From: Roseiarcus sp963820775
GTDB lineage: Bacteria; Pseudomonadota; Alphaproteobacteria; Rhizobiales; Beijerinckiaceae
NCBI GenBank assembly: GCA_963820775.1
Contig: CAWGBF010000009.1
Span: 124,001-188,000 of the forward strand
Reading direction: 5' to 3'
Length of the DNA: 64,000 nucleotides
A program made the translations under genes and the position numbers. Each line of letters opens with the position of its first letter. Position 1 is the stretch's first letter. Of the stretch, positions 28,491-35,895 are shown piece by piece. The notes under the pieces are model-generated. The model saw only the letters and a program-made list of their open reading frames with translations, had not been told where the DNA came from and did not search any database.

Positions 28491-28700
28491 TTAGGGGCCG
28501 ACGAACGACATCCCTGCTGGGACTTTGCTCTGTGGAGGGCTGGCGGCCGGGGCTTCGAGCAGAATCGCCGACCCCAGAGCATAGATGGCGAGCGCCGCGA
28601 CCAGGATCTCGACGCAAATGCATGTCGCTGCGAACATTCTCTCGTTTCGAGCGACAGGATTGACGCGGCGCGCCGCGGATCGCTTTTCGACAATGCTCAT
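28491..28700 (-). CDS. Small single-pass membrane protein B ending in FVGP
   Basis: Protein of 69 aa. A basic N-terminus (MSIVEKRSAARRVNPVARNE) is followed by one hydrophobic span (ICVEILVAALAIYALGSAIL) and a proline-rich tail ending KVPAGMSFVGP. GGAG sits seven bases before the ATG at 28700. It is the first gene of a two-gene unit with protein A, 86 bases apart. About 100 bases upstream lies a perfect TGTGA-N6-TCACA palindrome, so a CRP/FNR-family regulator may control the pair. No known family was recognised. Confidence 0.6.
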   Translation of the reverse strand: MSIVEKRSAARRVNPVARNERMFAATCICVEILVAALAIYALGSAILLEAPAASPPQSKVPAGMSFVGP

Positions 28701-28796
28701 TACCAGACTCCATCCGCAATCGAGGACCTCCGTCACGCTTCCGCCCGATCCGGACGATTCCGTCCAACGGTTGTGGCTTAACGATCGGCGCGGTAT

Positions 28797-28822
28797 GGCG
28801 CTGTGACGCGCGTCACAGCGCC
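28797..28822. promoter_or_regulatory. 26-base perfect palindrome with CRP-type core TGTGA-N6-TCACA
   Basis: Half-site GGCGCTGTGACGC is mirrored exactly. The core TGTGACGCGCGTCACA matches the consensus for CRP/FNR-superfamily regulators at all ten fixed bases. It is centred about 109 bases upstream of the small membrane protein B start. Which regulator binds is unknown. Confidence 0.55.
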
Positions 28823-28863
28823 GCTTTGGCGAGCGTTTGTGAGAAAGTGGCGGGGAGAATGGA

Positions 28864-28891
28864 TTCTTGCGGCGCCGCGGCGCCGCAAGAA
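28864..28891. repeat. 28-base perfect palindrome
   Basis: Half-site TTCTTGCGGCGCCG is mirrored without a spacer or mismatch. It could form a cruciform or be a protein-binding site. It is 41 bases from the CRP-like palindrome. There is no adjacent T tract, so a terminator role is doubtful. Confidence 0.7.
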
Positions 28892-29353
28892 CAGAGGATC
28901 GTGACCGGCAAACTTCATCCTTGCGCCCGCACTCACGCACCCTTCGACGCCAAATTCAGGAAAGCTCGGAGATGAATACGGCTCCGGTCGTCCGGCTTGG
29001 AGTCAATCTCAAGACGTCGCCAAACGGCGAAGTCGGCCAACGACGCCGGACGCGCGCAAGGGGCCTAGCAGGCTATTGAAGTAGTATCCCGCTTGACTTT
29101 GAGGATGGCTTGCCGAAAAATCAGCTACTCTGGATAGGATTGCCTGCAGCCACAGTCCGCTAGGTTTTCTTGACGAGCGCGGTCGAGGCGATATTCCTCT
29201 TGATCAACTGCCGGAACTGGCGCGCCGGCCTTTGCGTGAAGCCGTCCGAGCGGCATCGCCCCTACGACGGCGCGGCCTCGAACGGTTGGCGAAGCCAGCG
29301 TGGGACGAAACAGATAGGTTTGCGGAGACGCGAGGGCTTCGGTGGGCCCCGTC
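28892..29353. other. Intergenic region without a convincing gene
   Basis: About 460 bases between the small membrane protein pair and the cyanuric acid hydrolase family gene. A short frame at 28972-29079 (starts MNTAPVVRLGVNLK, 35 codons) and another around 29170-29370 have no family match and weak ribosome sites. They may be decayed remnants. No promoter pattern was read with confidence. Confidence 0.4.
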
Positions 29354-30460
29354 TCACACCCGCGCGATGACCGCCACTGGGCCGCCGCCGGCCGGACCCT
29401 GATGCTCGGCGCCGCCCGAAACATAGACCGCGCCGGTTCCCGCAACGCCGCCGATCACTCCCCCGACCGCCGCGCGGGCGTGGCGCGTGGCGTTGATGTC
29501 CGAATCGTCGAGCATCGTATGGCGGAGGCCGCGGATGGCTCCGTCGGGCGAGGCTTCAGCCTTGGCGAAGATGTTGACGAGCCGGCCTTGCGAGCGCGCA
29601 TCGAACGCGCTCAGGCCCACGCTCTCAAGCGCCTGCAGGACCGCCGGAAGGTCGATTGCATCGCGCATCACCCCATGGCCAATTCTGAATGGGCTCACCG
29701 AGCAGCGCGAGTTCCCAACGAGAATAACGACATTGTGCATAAGCTCGATGCCGGCCGAACTAGAGGCGACAGATGAATGCAGGCTCCAATCTTTAAGCAC
29801 CTGGCCTTCACCGACATCAGCGCCGATCTCGCCGAGTGCTTTGGCCACGCCAATGGCCGAAGCGCCGCGCGAATAACCCATCGAAGCGTAGCCGCTCGTG
29901 GTGACCGTCGTCTTGCCACGCGAGTTGGCCTCCTTGACCCGCTCGCTGGTCAGCAGGGGGCATTTGATTTGAACGAAATGCACGTCGGCGACGGTGTCGA
30001 TGCGGGCGTCGCGCATTGCGCCCTCAACGGCCTTGGCCGTTTCACCAATCTGCGCATCCCGGCCGATCTCCTCTGGCAGGAAGTCGCGGGTATGGGCGAT
30101 GCCGACGCTGAGTCGCTTCTCGCTGGGGTTCTCGCCGACGCTCTCGAGGTGCGGGCGTCGCGCGAACACGGTTATGTGCGGCGACAGCACCCCTTCCGTG
30201 CCGCCGGACATAACGAACGCGATCCGGGCCTCGACCTCGCGCGGAGCTAGCTTTAGATGGGAAGAAAGGGCGTTAGACAATGCCGCGACGGCGTATTCGC
30301 GAGTGAAGTCATTGACCCCGCCATTGCCTTCGGTCTTGCCCAACACCGCGAGAATGGACGACGGCTCGAGCGCGCCGCTGTCGATAAGAGCCATGAGGCC
30401 GGAAACGTCTCCCGGTCCGTGGGTCGGAATGCGAATCACGTCGAACGAATTCGGTTGCAT
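29354..30460 (-). CDS. Ring-opening amidohydrolase (cyanuric acid amidohydrolase/barbiturase family)
   Basis: Protein of 368 aa of the AtzD/TrzD/barbiturase family, which hydrolyses cyclic ureides such as cyanuric acid or barbiturate. The fold has three repeated units. Visible blocks are ILAVLGKTEGNGGVNDFTR, AFVMSGGTEGVLSPH, VQIKCPLLTS with the first active-site Lys, and the paired Ser/Gly motifs SMGYSRGASAIGVA and SSSAGIEL. The end HQGPAGGGPVAVI is standard for the family. The ATG at 30460 has GGAGGGG just before it; a longer ATG at 30490 is less likely. It is a lone gene here, with no biuret or allophanate hydrolase nearby, so the natural substrate is not settled. Confidence 0.87.
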   Translation of the reverse strand: MQPNSFDVIRIPTHGPGDVSGLMALIDSGALEPSSILAVLGKTEGNGGVNDFTREYAVAALSNALSSHLKLAPREVEARIAFVMSGGTEGVLSPHITVFARRPHLESVGENPSEKRLSVGIAHTRDFLPEEIGRDAQIGETAKAVEGAMRDARIDTVADVHFVQIKCPLLTSERVKEANSRGKTTVTTSGYASMGYSRGASAIGVAKALGEIGADVGEGQVLKDWSLHSSVASSSAGIELMHNVVILVGNSRCSVSPFRIGHGVMRDAIDLPAVLQALESVGLSAFDARSQGRLVNIFAKAEASPDGAIRGLRHTMLDDSDINATRHARAAVGGVIGGVAGTGAVYVSGGAEHQGPAGGGPVAVIARV

Positions 30461-30574
30461 GGCCCCTCCGCGTCGTCGCGAAATCAGCATTATCGAATTC
30501 CGTTCCGCTCAGCCGCAAGTCGCCGCCCTCACTTCGCGCTTGACCGTCGCGAGCCTTTGCGCCCCGATGAGGCG

Positions 30575-31426
30575 ATGACTGTGAGTCTTCGCATGGATCG
30601 GCGCGAGTTTGTCATCGGCGCGGCCGCTGCGCTCGGCATCCGCCCAGCGCTGGCCAACGTGCCTACGCCTTACGACTGGAACGCCTCGCCGCCGCGGCAA
30701 AGCCGCGACGCCTTCGTTGAATGGATGGTGAAGAACCGCGGGGAAGACCCGACATTCTTGGGCCAGCGCTGGGACCGTCTGCAGCAGCTCATCGCCCGCC
30801 ATGACCTGTGGGATGAAGCGGACATGCGCGCTTTCCTTATGACCCCGCGCGAGGAGTTCGTGACCGCGGAGAACCTCGATCGCGCCTACGAATGGCATCA
30901 CCTCAACATCGGTTTCGGCGTCACCATCACCGGCCCGCATACGGTCGCGCGCATGACCAACACGCTAGAGATCAAGCGCAGCGACAAGCTGCTGGAGATC
31001 GGCACAGGCTCAGGCTACCAGTCCGCCTATCTTTCAAACCTCACCCCGAATGTCTGGTCGATCGAGATCACCCCTGGTCTAGCGAAGCGCACATGGGCGC
31101 TCTATGACAGCCTCATCGCCCGCGGCTACAGCGAGTATCGCGCCATCCGGACCCGCAACGCTGACGGCTACTACGGCTGGCAGGAGGCCCAGCCGTTCGA
31201 CAAGATCATCGTCACCTGCGGCATCGATCACATCCCTCCGCCTCTCCTGCAGCAACTCACGCCGGACGGGATCATGGTCATTCCGGTCGGTCCGCCAGGC
31301 GCGCAACATGTGCTGAAGGCGGTGAAGCGGCTGTCGCCCGACGGCCAGATGACAGTCGCGCGCTCCGATATCTATGGCGGCGCGATCATTCCGTTCGTGC
31401 CGTTCACCGGCGCTCACCAGTCGTAA
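30575..31426 (+). CDS. Protein-L-isoaspartate O-methyltransferase-like protein with Tat-type signal
   Basis: SAM-dependent methyltransferase of 283 aa in the PIMT family, which starts repair of damaged aspartyl and asparaginyl residues. The SAM motif is LLEIGTGSGYQSAYLS, preceded by the PIMT block GFGVTITGPHTVARM. The N-terminus MDRREFVIGAAAALGIRPALA looks like a twin-arginine signal (RREFV), so the enzyme may act in the periplasm or at the membrane. This is unusual because PIMT normally is cytosolic. The start is ATG 30575, with ATG 30593 as alternative. The gene is divergent from the amidohydrolase and convergent with mbfA. Confidence 0.82.
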   Translation: MTVSLRMDRREFVIGAAAALGIRPALANVPTPYDWNASPPRQSRDAFVEWMVKNRGEDPTFLGQRWDRLQQLIARHDLWDEADMRAFLMTPREEFVTAENLDRAYEWHHLNIGFGVTITGPHTVARMTNTLEIKRSDKLLEIGTGSGYQSAYLSNLTPNVWSIEITPGLAKRTWALYDSLIARGYSEYRAIRTRNADGYYGWQEAQPFDKIIVTCGIDHIPPPLLQQLTPDGIMVIPVGPPGAQHVLKAVKRLSPDGQMTVARSDIYGGAIIPFVPFTGAHQS

Positions 31427-31441
31427 CGCGAGCAGCTTTGC

Positions 31442-32398
31442 TCAGCTCGACCCAATCAGGATTCCCGCCGCGAGCACCAAGGCGCCGCCGATCATCACTT
31501 TCGCGGCCGCCGACAGCGGCGGCGCGTCCATGTAGCGCCACTGGATCCAAGCAATCACGCTCAACTCGATGATGACGACGACGAGCGCGATGATCGTCGC
31601 CGTGTAGAAGTACGGGATCAGGAACGGCAGGGTGTGGCCGATGCCTCCCGCCGTCGTCATCAGGCCGGAGACGAGCCCCCGCAGCAGCGGCGCACCGCGT
31701 CCCGAAAGCTTGCCGTCGTCCGACAGCGCCTCGGCGAACCCCATCGAAATGCCTGCGCCGACCGAAGCGGCGAGCCCCACGAGAAACGCGTTCCACGAAT
31801 TGTGGGTCGCGAACGCCGCGGCGAACACCGGCGCGAGCGTCGACACCGAGCCGTCCATCAGGCCGACGAGGCCAGGCTGGATGATCTGCAAGACAAAGCG
31901 CCGGCGCTCATTCTCTGCTTCGGCGCCTCGGGCGGACGTGGTTAAGATTTGCTCCTCGAGCCCGGCCGCGATCTGGTCGTGCTTTTCCTCCTCCTCGGCG
32001 AGGTCGCCGAGCAGCTTGCGGGTCGAAGCGTCGCTGGCGCGCGTCAAGGCCTGGCGATAGAAGCGCGCCGCGGTGCGCTCCATCTCGCGCGCATGCGAGC
32101 GCACCGTGTCAATGCCCAGCGGCCGCATTTGCCAGACCGGCTTCGCGGGTATGTAGCCGCGGATGTCCTGACGCCGCACCAACGGAATGTGGTCGCCGAA
32201 TTTCGACACGAAGAGATCGATGAGCCGGCGCCGGTGACCGTTCTCCTCCGCCGCCATTTCGTCGAACACTTTGGCGCTGGCCGGGTAATCGTCATGCAGG
32301 CCGTCGGCGAAATCGGCGAAAATGCGCGCGTCCTCCTCCTCGTTGCTGATGGCGAGGGCAAGAATCTCGCGCTCGGACAGGTCGTCGAATTTGCGCAT
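31442..32398 (-). CDS. mbfA: Membrane-bound ferritin MbfA (ferritin-like domain fused to VIT1/CCC1)
   Basis: Protein of 318 aa with two domains. Residues 1-150 are a ferritin-like four-helix domain with diiron-type ligands (AISNEEEDARIF, EMAAEENGHRRR, EMERTAARFYRQ, LAEEEEKHDQI). Residues 165-318 are a VIT1/CCC1-type membrane domain with about five helices (LVGLMDGSVSTLAPVFAAAF is the signature). In rhizobia MbfA exports iron and protects from iron and peroxide stress, and is controlled by Irr. A 14-base palindrome lies upstream at 32468. Confidence 0.9.
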   Translation of the reverse strand: MRKFDDLSEREILALAISNEEEDARIFADFADGLHDDYPASAKVFDEMAAEENGHRRRLIDLFVSKFGDHIPLVRRQDIRGYIPAKPVWQMRPLGIDTVRSHAREMERTAARFYRQALTRASDASTRKLLGDLAEEEEKHDQIAAGLEEQILTTSARGAEAENERRRFVLQIIQPGLVGLMDGSVSTLAPVFAAAFATHNSWNAFLVGLAASVGAGISMGFAEALSDDGKLSGRGAPLLRGLVSGLMTTAGGIGHTLPFLIPYFYTATIIALVVVIIELSVIAWIQWRYMDAPPLSAAAKVMIGGALVLAAGILIGSS

Positions 32399-32467
32399 GG
32401 ATTGCGTTCTCGGAAATCCCCGCCTGGTCGATTGGCTTTTACCGCGGCCCGCCGCGACATCGCGCGC

Positions 32468-32481
32468 TTGAACGGCGCCGT
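32468..32481. promoter_or_regulatory. 14-base palindrome upstream of mbfA
   Basis: GAACGGCGCCGTTC is a perfect palindrome 70 bases before the mbfA start. The outer GAAC/GTTC halves loosely resemble the iron-control (ICE/Irr) element, but the spacing is wider than usual. Regulation of mbfA by Irr is known in related bacteria; use of this site is speculative. Confidence 0.3.
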
Positions 32482-32533
32482 TCTAGGGTTGCGCCGTCGC
32501 TGGGGTCAAGACGCCCGCCCCACCATTTAGGCG

Positions 32534-32938
32534 CTATCGCCCCTGCGCCAATTCTTGCCTGGTTCTGATCTCGCCCAGATCGCGCTCGAGAAAATAGTTA
32601 AGGAAGGTCCGGATCGCGGCGATCGCCGCCAGTCGCGCCACCTCGTCCCAGCTGGTGGTGATCGCGGTTTCGAGAACGTCGGCGGCGAGCTGGAACGTGA
32701 GGCCCGCAACAAGCCAGCGGCCCAAACGAAGCCACACGCCGCGCTCGTAGTGGCCGTTGCGTGACGAGAACATCGTCCACAAGCCCTGGAAGAACGCCTC
32801 GACCGCTCCGACGACGATGAGAACCAGCGCCAGCCAGTCGATGACGTCGACAGCGACGTTGGTCGCGAGAACCAGCCACTCTCTCACCGCGTTGCGCTCA
32901 TTACCCGCGCGGGTCGATTGGCCTCGCTGAGGCGCCAA
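32534..32938 (-). CDS. DUF1622 family membrane protein
   Basis: Protein of 134 aa with two to three hydrophobic segments. The C-terminal half matches DUF1622: GRWLVAGLTFQLAADVLETA, TSWDEVARLAAIAAIRTFLNY and FLERDL. Function is unknown. The TTG at 32938 has GGAGG five bases before it, making it the best start; a GTG at 32885-32887 would give a shorter protein lacking the basic N-terminus. It lies between mbfA and the arylsulfatase in the same direction, but about 135 bases from mbfA. Confidence 0.8.
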   Translation of the reverse strand: MAPQRGQSTRAGNERNAVREWLVLATNVAVDVIDWLALVLIVVGAVEAFFQGLWTMFSSRNGHYERGVWLRLGRWLVAGLTFQLAADVLETAITTSWDEVARLAAIAAIRTFLNYFLERDLGEIRTRQELAQGR

Positions 32939-33101
32939 AACCGCCTCCGCTTTGGGCCGGGTTGGGCGGCGCTAAACCCGAGCCCGTTTTGAGCGATTCC
33001 AAGCGCTTGCGGCGCCATTTCCGAGCCTCTCCCCCGCTCCAGCGCCGCCTCAAATTATACGTCTATACTATGTCTTATACGATGGATCGGCTCGGCGAGT
33101 T

Positions 33102-33120
33102 GGGGCGGAATGGCCGCCCC
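33102..33120. terminator. Hairpin downstream of the arylsulfatase gene
   Basis: Seven-base arms GGGGCGG and CCGCCCC with a five-base loop lie 22 bases beyond the sulfatase stop. No T tract follows on the minus strand, so termination would need Rho or be weak. Confidence 0.35.
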
Positions 33121-33141
33121 GACCCTATCCGAAAGTCCGCT

Positions 33142-34686
33142 TCAGTGCATGCCGGCGGCGGTGTCGTGCATCGCTTTCAGCGCATCGTCGAGAGTGAAGG
33201 TATTCGGCTTCTGAATGGGGGGGAAATCCTTGAAGGTCGCCGCCCACTGCGACGCAGCCAGTTGCGCGCCGTAGATCATGAAGACCCGATGCAAGAACCA
33301 GTCGTAGTAGCTATTCGACGTGATATCCGCCCGCTCGTAAGGGTCGGTGCGAAGATTGAAAAGCTTGGGCACCCGGAGCTTGGTGAACGGCTCCGCCCAG
33401 ACTTGCAGCGTGCCCTGGCAGCGCTGCTCCATGAATACAACCTTCCAATTGTCGTAGCGCAAACCGAGCACGTCGCCGTCGTCGCTTAGATACATGAAGA
33501 AATTGCGCGGGCTCTTTTTTTCCTGCCCCGTCAGGTAGGGCACGAGATTGTACGCGTCGAGATGATTTTTGTAGGTGCGCCCGATCGCCTGATAGCCCGT
33601 TTTCAGCTTCTCAATGATGTCGGGTTCGCCGGCCATGGCGAGGAAAGTCGGGAACCAGTCGTGGTGCTGCACGATCTCGTTGGAGATCGAACCCGGCTCG
33701 ATCTTGCCCGGCCACCGCACCACCATCGGCACGCGGAACGCGCCCTCCCAGTTGGTGTTCTTCTCGCTGCGGAATGGCGTCATCGCGCCGTCCGGCCATG
33801 AGTTCATATGCGGACCGTTGTCGGTCGAATACATCACGAACGTGTTGTCGGCGAGGCCGGCCTCGTCGAGAAAATCGAGCGCCTGGCCGACGTTCTTGTC
33901 ATGGTCGATCATGGTGTCGTGATAGCGCGACTGCCAGCGTCCCGCCTGCCCCTTGCTCTCGGGCTTCGTGTGCGTGAAGGCGTGCATGTGGGTGGTGTTC
34001 AGCCAGACGAAGAAGGGCTTGCCGTCGTCGTTCGCTTTCTTCATGAATTCCTTGGCGCGCGCCACGAAATCGTCGTCGCAGGTCTCCATGCGCTTTTTCG
34101 TCAGCGGGCCGGTGTCTTCGATCTTCTGCTTGCCGACCCTGCCCCAGCGCGGCTGCTCGGTCGGATCGTCCGTGTCCGTCGCGAAGGAATGCATGACTCC
34201 GCGCGGCCCGAACATCTTCTTGAAGTTCGGGAACTCCTTCTCGTTGGGGTAGTCTTCCTGTTCCGGCTCCTCCTCCGCGTTGAGGTGGTAGAGGTTGCCG
34301 TAAAACTCGTCGAAGCCGTGATTGGTCGGGAGCATATGGTTGAGATCGCCGAGATGGTTCTTGCCGAACTGGCCGGTCGCATAACCCTGATTCTTGAGCG
34401 CGGCGGCGATGGTGATGATTTTTTCGTTCATGCCGATCGGGGCGCCGGGAATGCCGACCTTGGAGAGGCCTGTGCGATAAACGCTCTGCCCGGTGATGAA
34501 GGACGAGCGGCCTGCGGTGCACGACTGCTCACCGTAGGAATCGGTGAACAACATCCCTTCCTTCGCTAGGCGGTCGATATTGGGCGTCTGATAGCCCATG
34601 AGGCCGTGCGAATAGCAGCTCAGGTTCGCGATGCCGATATCATCGCCCCAGATGACCAGAATGTTCGGCTTGTCCGTCTTAGGCAT
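33142..34686 (-). CDS. Type I (formylglycine) arylsulfatase
   Basis: Sulfate ester hydrolase of 514 aa. The N-terminal metal site is NILVIWGDDIGIANLSCYS. The activation motif is C56-T-A-G-R60, where Cys56 would be converted to formylglycine. The remaining conserved blocks are GQFGKNHLGD, NTTHMHAF, YSTDNGPHMNSWPDG and PFRSEKNTNWEGAFRVP. No signal peptide is visible, so the enzyme is probably cytosolic. A formylglycine-generating enzyme gene lies 2.5 kb away, and a sulfotransferase lies at 59.5 kb. The ester substrate cannot be read from sequence. Confidence 0.9.
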   Translation of the reverse strand: MPKTDKPNILVIWGDDIGIANLSCYSHGLMGYQTPNIDRLAKEGMLFTDSYGEQSCTAGRSSFITGQSVYRTGLSKVGIPGAPIGMNEKIITIAAALKNQGYATGQFGKNHLGDLNHMLPTNHGFDEFYGNLYHLNAEEEPEQEDYPNEKEFPNFKKMFGPRGVMHSFATDTDDPTEQPRWGRVGKQKIEDTGPLTKKRMETCDDDFVARAKEFMKKANDDGKPFFVWLNTTHMHAFTHTKPESKGQAGRWQSRYHDTMIDHDKNVGQALDFLDEAGLADNTFVMYSTDNGPHMNSWPDGAMTPFRSEKNTNWEGAFRVPMVVRWPGKIEPGSISNEIVQHHDWFPTFLAMAGEPDIIEKLKTGYQAIGRTYKNHLDAYNLVPYLTGQEKKSPRNFFMYLSDDGDVLGLRYDNWKVVFMEQRCQGTLQVWAEPFTKLRVPKLFNLRTDPYERADITSNSYYDWFLHRVFMIYGAQLAASQWAATFKDFPPIQKPNTFTLDDALKAMHDTAAGMH

Positions 34687-34782
34687 TTTCCTCTCCTGTC
34701 CTTGAATTGAATCTCAAGTGAACGATCCCGGCGCCGATGCCTGGAACGCGGAAGAGCACTTCAACGTTTAGCCACAGCTTCC

Positions 34783-35232
34783 CTATTCGAAGGGACCGAT
34801 GCGAAACGCCATGCTCATGATCGCCGCGACGCCGATCAAGAGAAGAACGAGCGCCGTAACCAGAGTGAACGACAACGGAAACCCGGTCTCGCCGTGGATG
34901 AGCCCTTCCTCCCGCATCGACTCTCGCAAGTGGCGCAGCCCCATCATGAACTGCACGTGGTAGACGATGCCGATAACGAGCATCACAATGCCCAGCCCGA
35001 CCAGGGCGAGGCCGAAGTTGCGCGGCGCGGCGGCTTTGGTGATGATATCCTGATCGCGCAGTTTCTGAAACACTTGCGCGATGGTGAAGCCGAAGCCGAT
35101 CAGCGACAACGAGGTGCGGATGACCGACATCAGCGTCCGATCGGCGCTGAGGCGCGTGCGCTGAAAAGACATGCCGGTGCGGCGAGCCGAGAGCTCGGTG
35201 TTCACGTCCAACTTGAGATCGGGGCTCACCAT
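34783..35232 (-). CDS. DUF202 (YidH-type) membrane protein
   Basis: Protein of 149 aa with three hydrophobic segments. DUF202 features are ELSARRTGMSFQRTRLSADRT at the N-terminus (the family has a conserved ERT/QRT-type start), MSVIRTSLSLIGFGFTI and a final long helix. GAGAGG precedes the ATG at 35232. It lies between the arylsulfatase and an unknown membrane protein, all on the minus strand, so one operon is likely. DUF202 has no established function. Confidence 0.8.
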   Translation of the reverse strand: MVSPDLKLDVNTELSARRTGMSFQRTRLSADRTLMSVIRTSLSLIGFGFTIAQVFQKLRDQDIITKAAAPRNFGLALVGLGIVMLVIGIVYHVQFMMGLRHLRESMREEGLIHGETGFPLSFTLVTALVLLLIGVAAIMSMAFRIGPFE

Positions 35233-35256
35233 CGTCCTCTCTGAAAATCGGGCTGC

Positions 35257-35751
35257 TCAACTCGACGCCGGCCGCGCCACCCAGTGACGCGCGAGGCGCG
35301 CAATCGGGCCGCGCAGCAGAAGATAAGGAACAAACGCCAGCAAAACCGCGATCACCGCCGCCTGGCCGGGGTAGAAGGTGCCGAGCACCAGCCATTGATA
35401 GACGGTGTCCATAATGACGCCGAGAATCAGAATTCTCGCGGTCGAAATGATCCCTTCCCACAGCCGCCCGCTGCGTTCCTCGCCGCGCACGATCGCCGCC
35501 AAATAGGGCGTCCGTCCAAGCCGGGCGTCGCTGACGCCGTCGCGCAGCGCGGCGATGACCGCCATCGCCGGTTGAAGTATGAAGCGGAACGTCATCGGGC
35601 CGCCGGGCCGATCCAATAGATCGCGCCACAGGCGATCAAGATTTTCGAAGGAAACACCATACCAAATCGCGCCGAGCGCAAGCAGGCCTGCAATCAGTGC
35701 GACCGCCGCGCGCGCCTGTAGAATCGCATTCTTCGACGGCGCATCAATCAA
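35257..35751 (-). CDS. Membrane protein of unknown family
   Basis: Protein of 164 aa with three or four hydrophobic stretches (VALIAGLLALGAIWYGVSF, ILILGVIMDTVYQWLVLG, AVIAVLLAFVPYLLL). I do not recognise a family. It starts at a TTG at 35751 with GGGAGG about eight bases upstream; no upstream ATG fits. It lies 24 bases before the DUF202 gene and is probably first in an operon ending with the arylsulfatase. A role in sulfate-ester uptake or in the membrane environment of the sulfatase would be pure inference. Confidence 0.65.
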   Translation of the reverse strand: MIDAPSKNAILQARAAVALIAGLLALGAIWYGVSFENLDRLWRDLLDRPGGPMTFRFILQPAMAVIAALRDGVSDARLGRTPYLAAIVRGEERSGRLWEGIISTARILILGVIMDTVYQWLVLGTFYPGQAAVIAVLLAFVPYLLLRGPIARLARHWVARPASS

Positions 35752-35895
35752 AGGCGTAGCCTCCCGGCGCCAATGTTGGCCCCGTGATCGATCGGGTTGG
35801 GTTGGATAGTTGCTGTTCGATCGCGTGTCAAAGCCGCGCTTTTTGCGGCGGCGACTCTGCCTCGCGGCAGCTCGGAAGCTGAAGGAGCGGAGCGA

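Noticed and set aside
28972..29079. Short plus-strand gene of 35 codons
   Set aside because: Weak ribosome site and no recognisable sequence; kept only as a note in the intergenic entry.
32939..32990. Second EcfG-type promoter ahead of the DUF1622 gene
   Set aside because: The best match is GGAAT with a GGTT-like -10, two mismatches from consensus.
33808..34569. Open frame antisense to the arylsulfatase
   Set aside because: Mirror frame of high G+C coding DNA; all recognised motifs are on the other strand.
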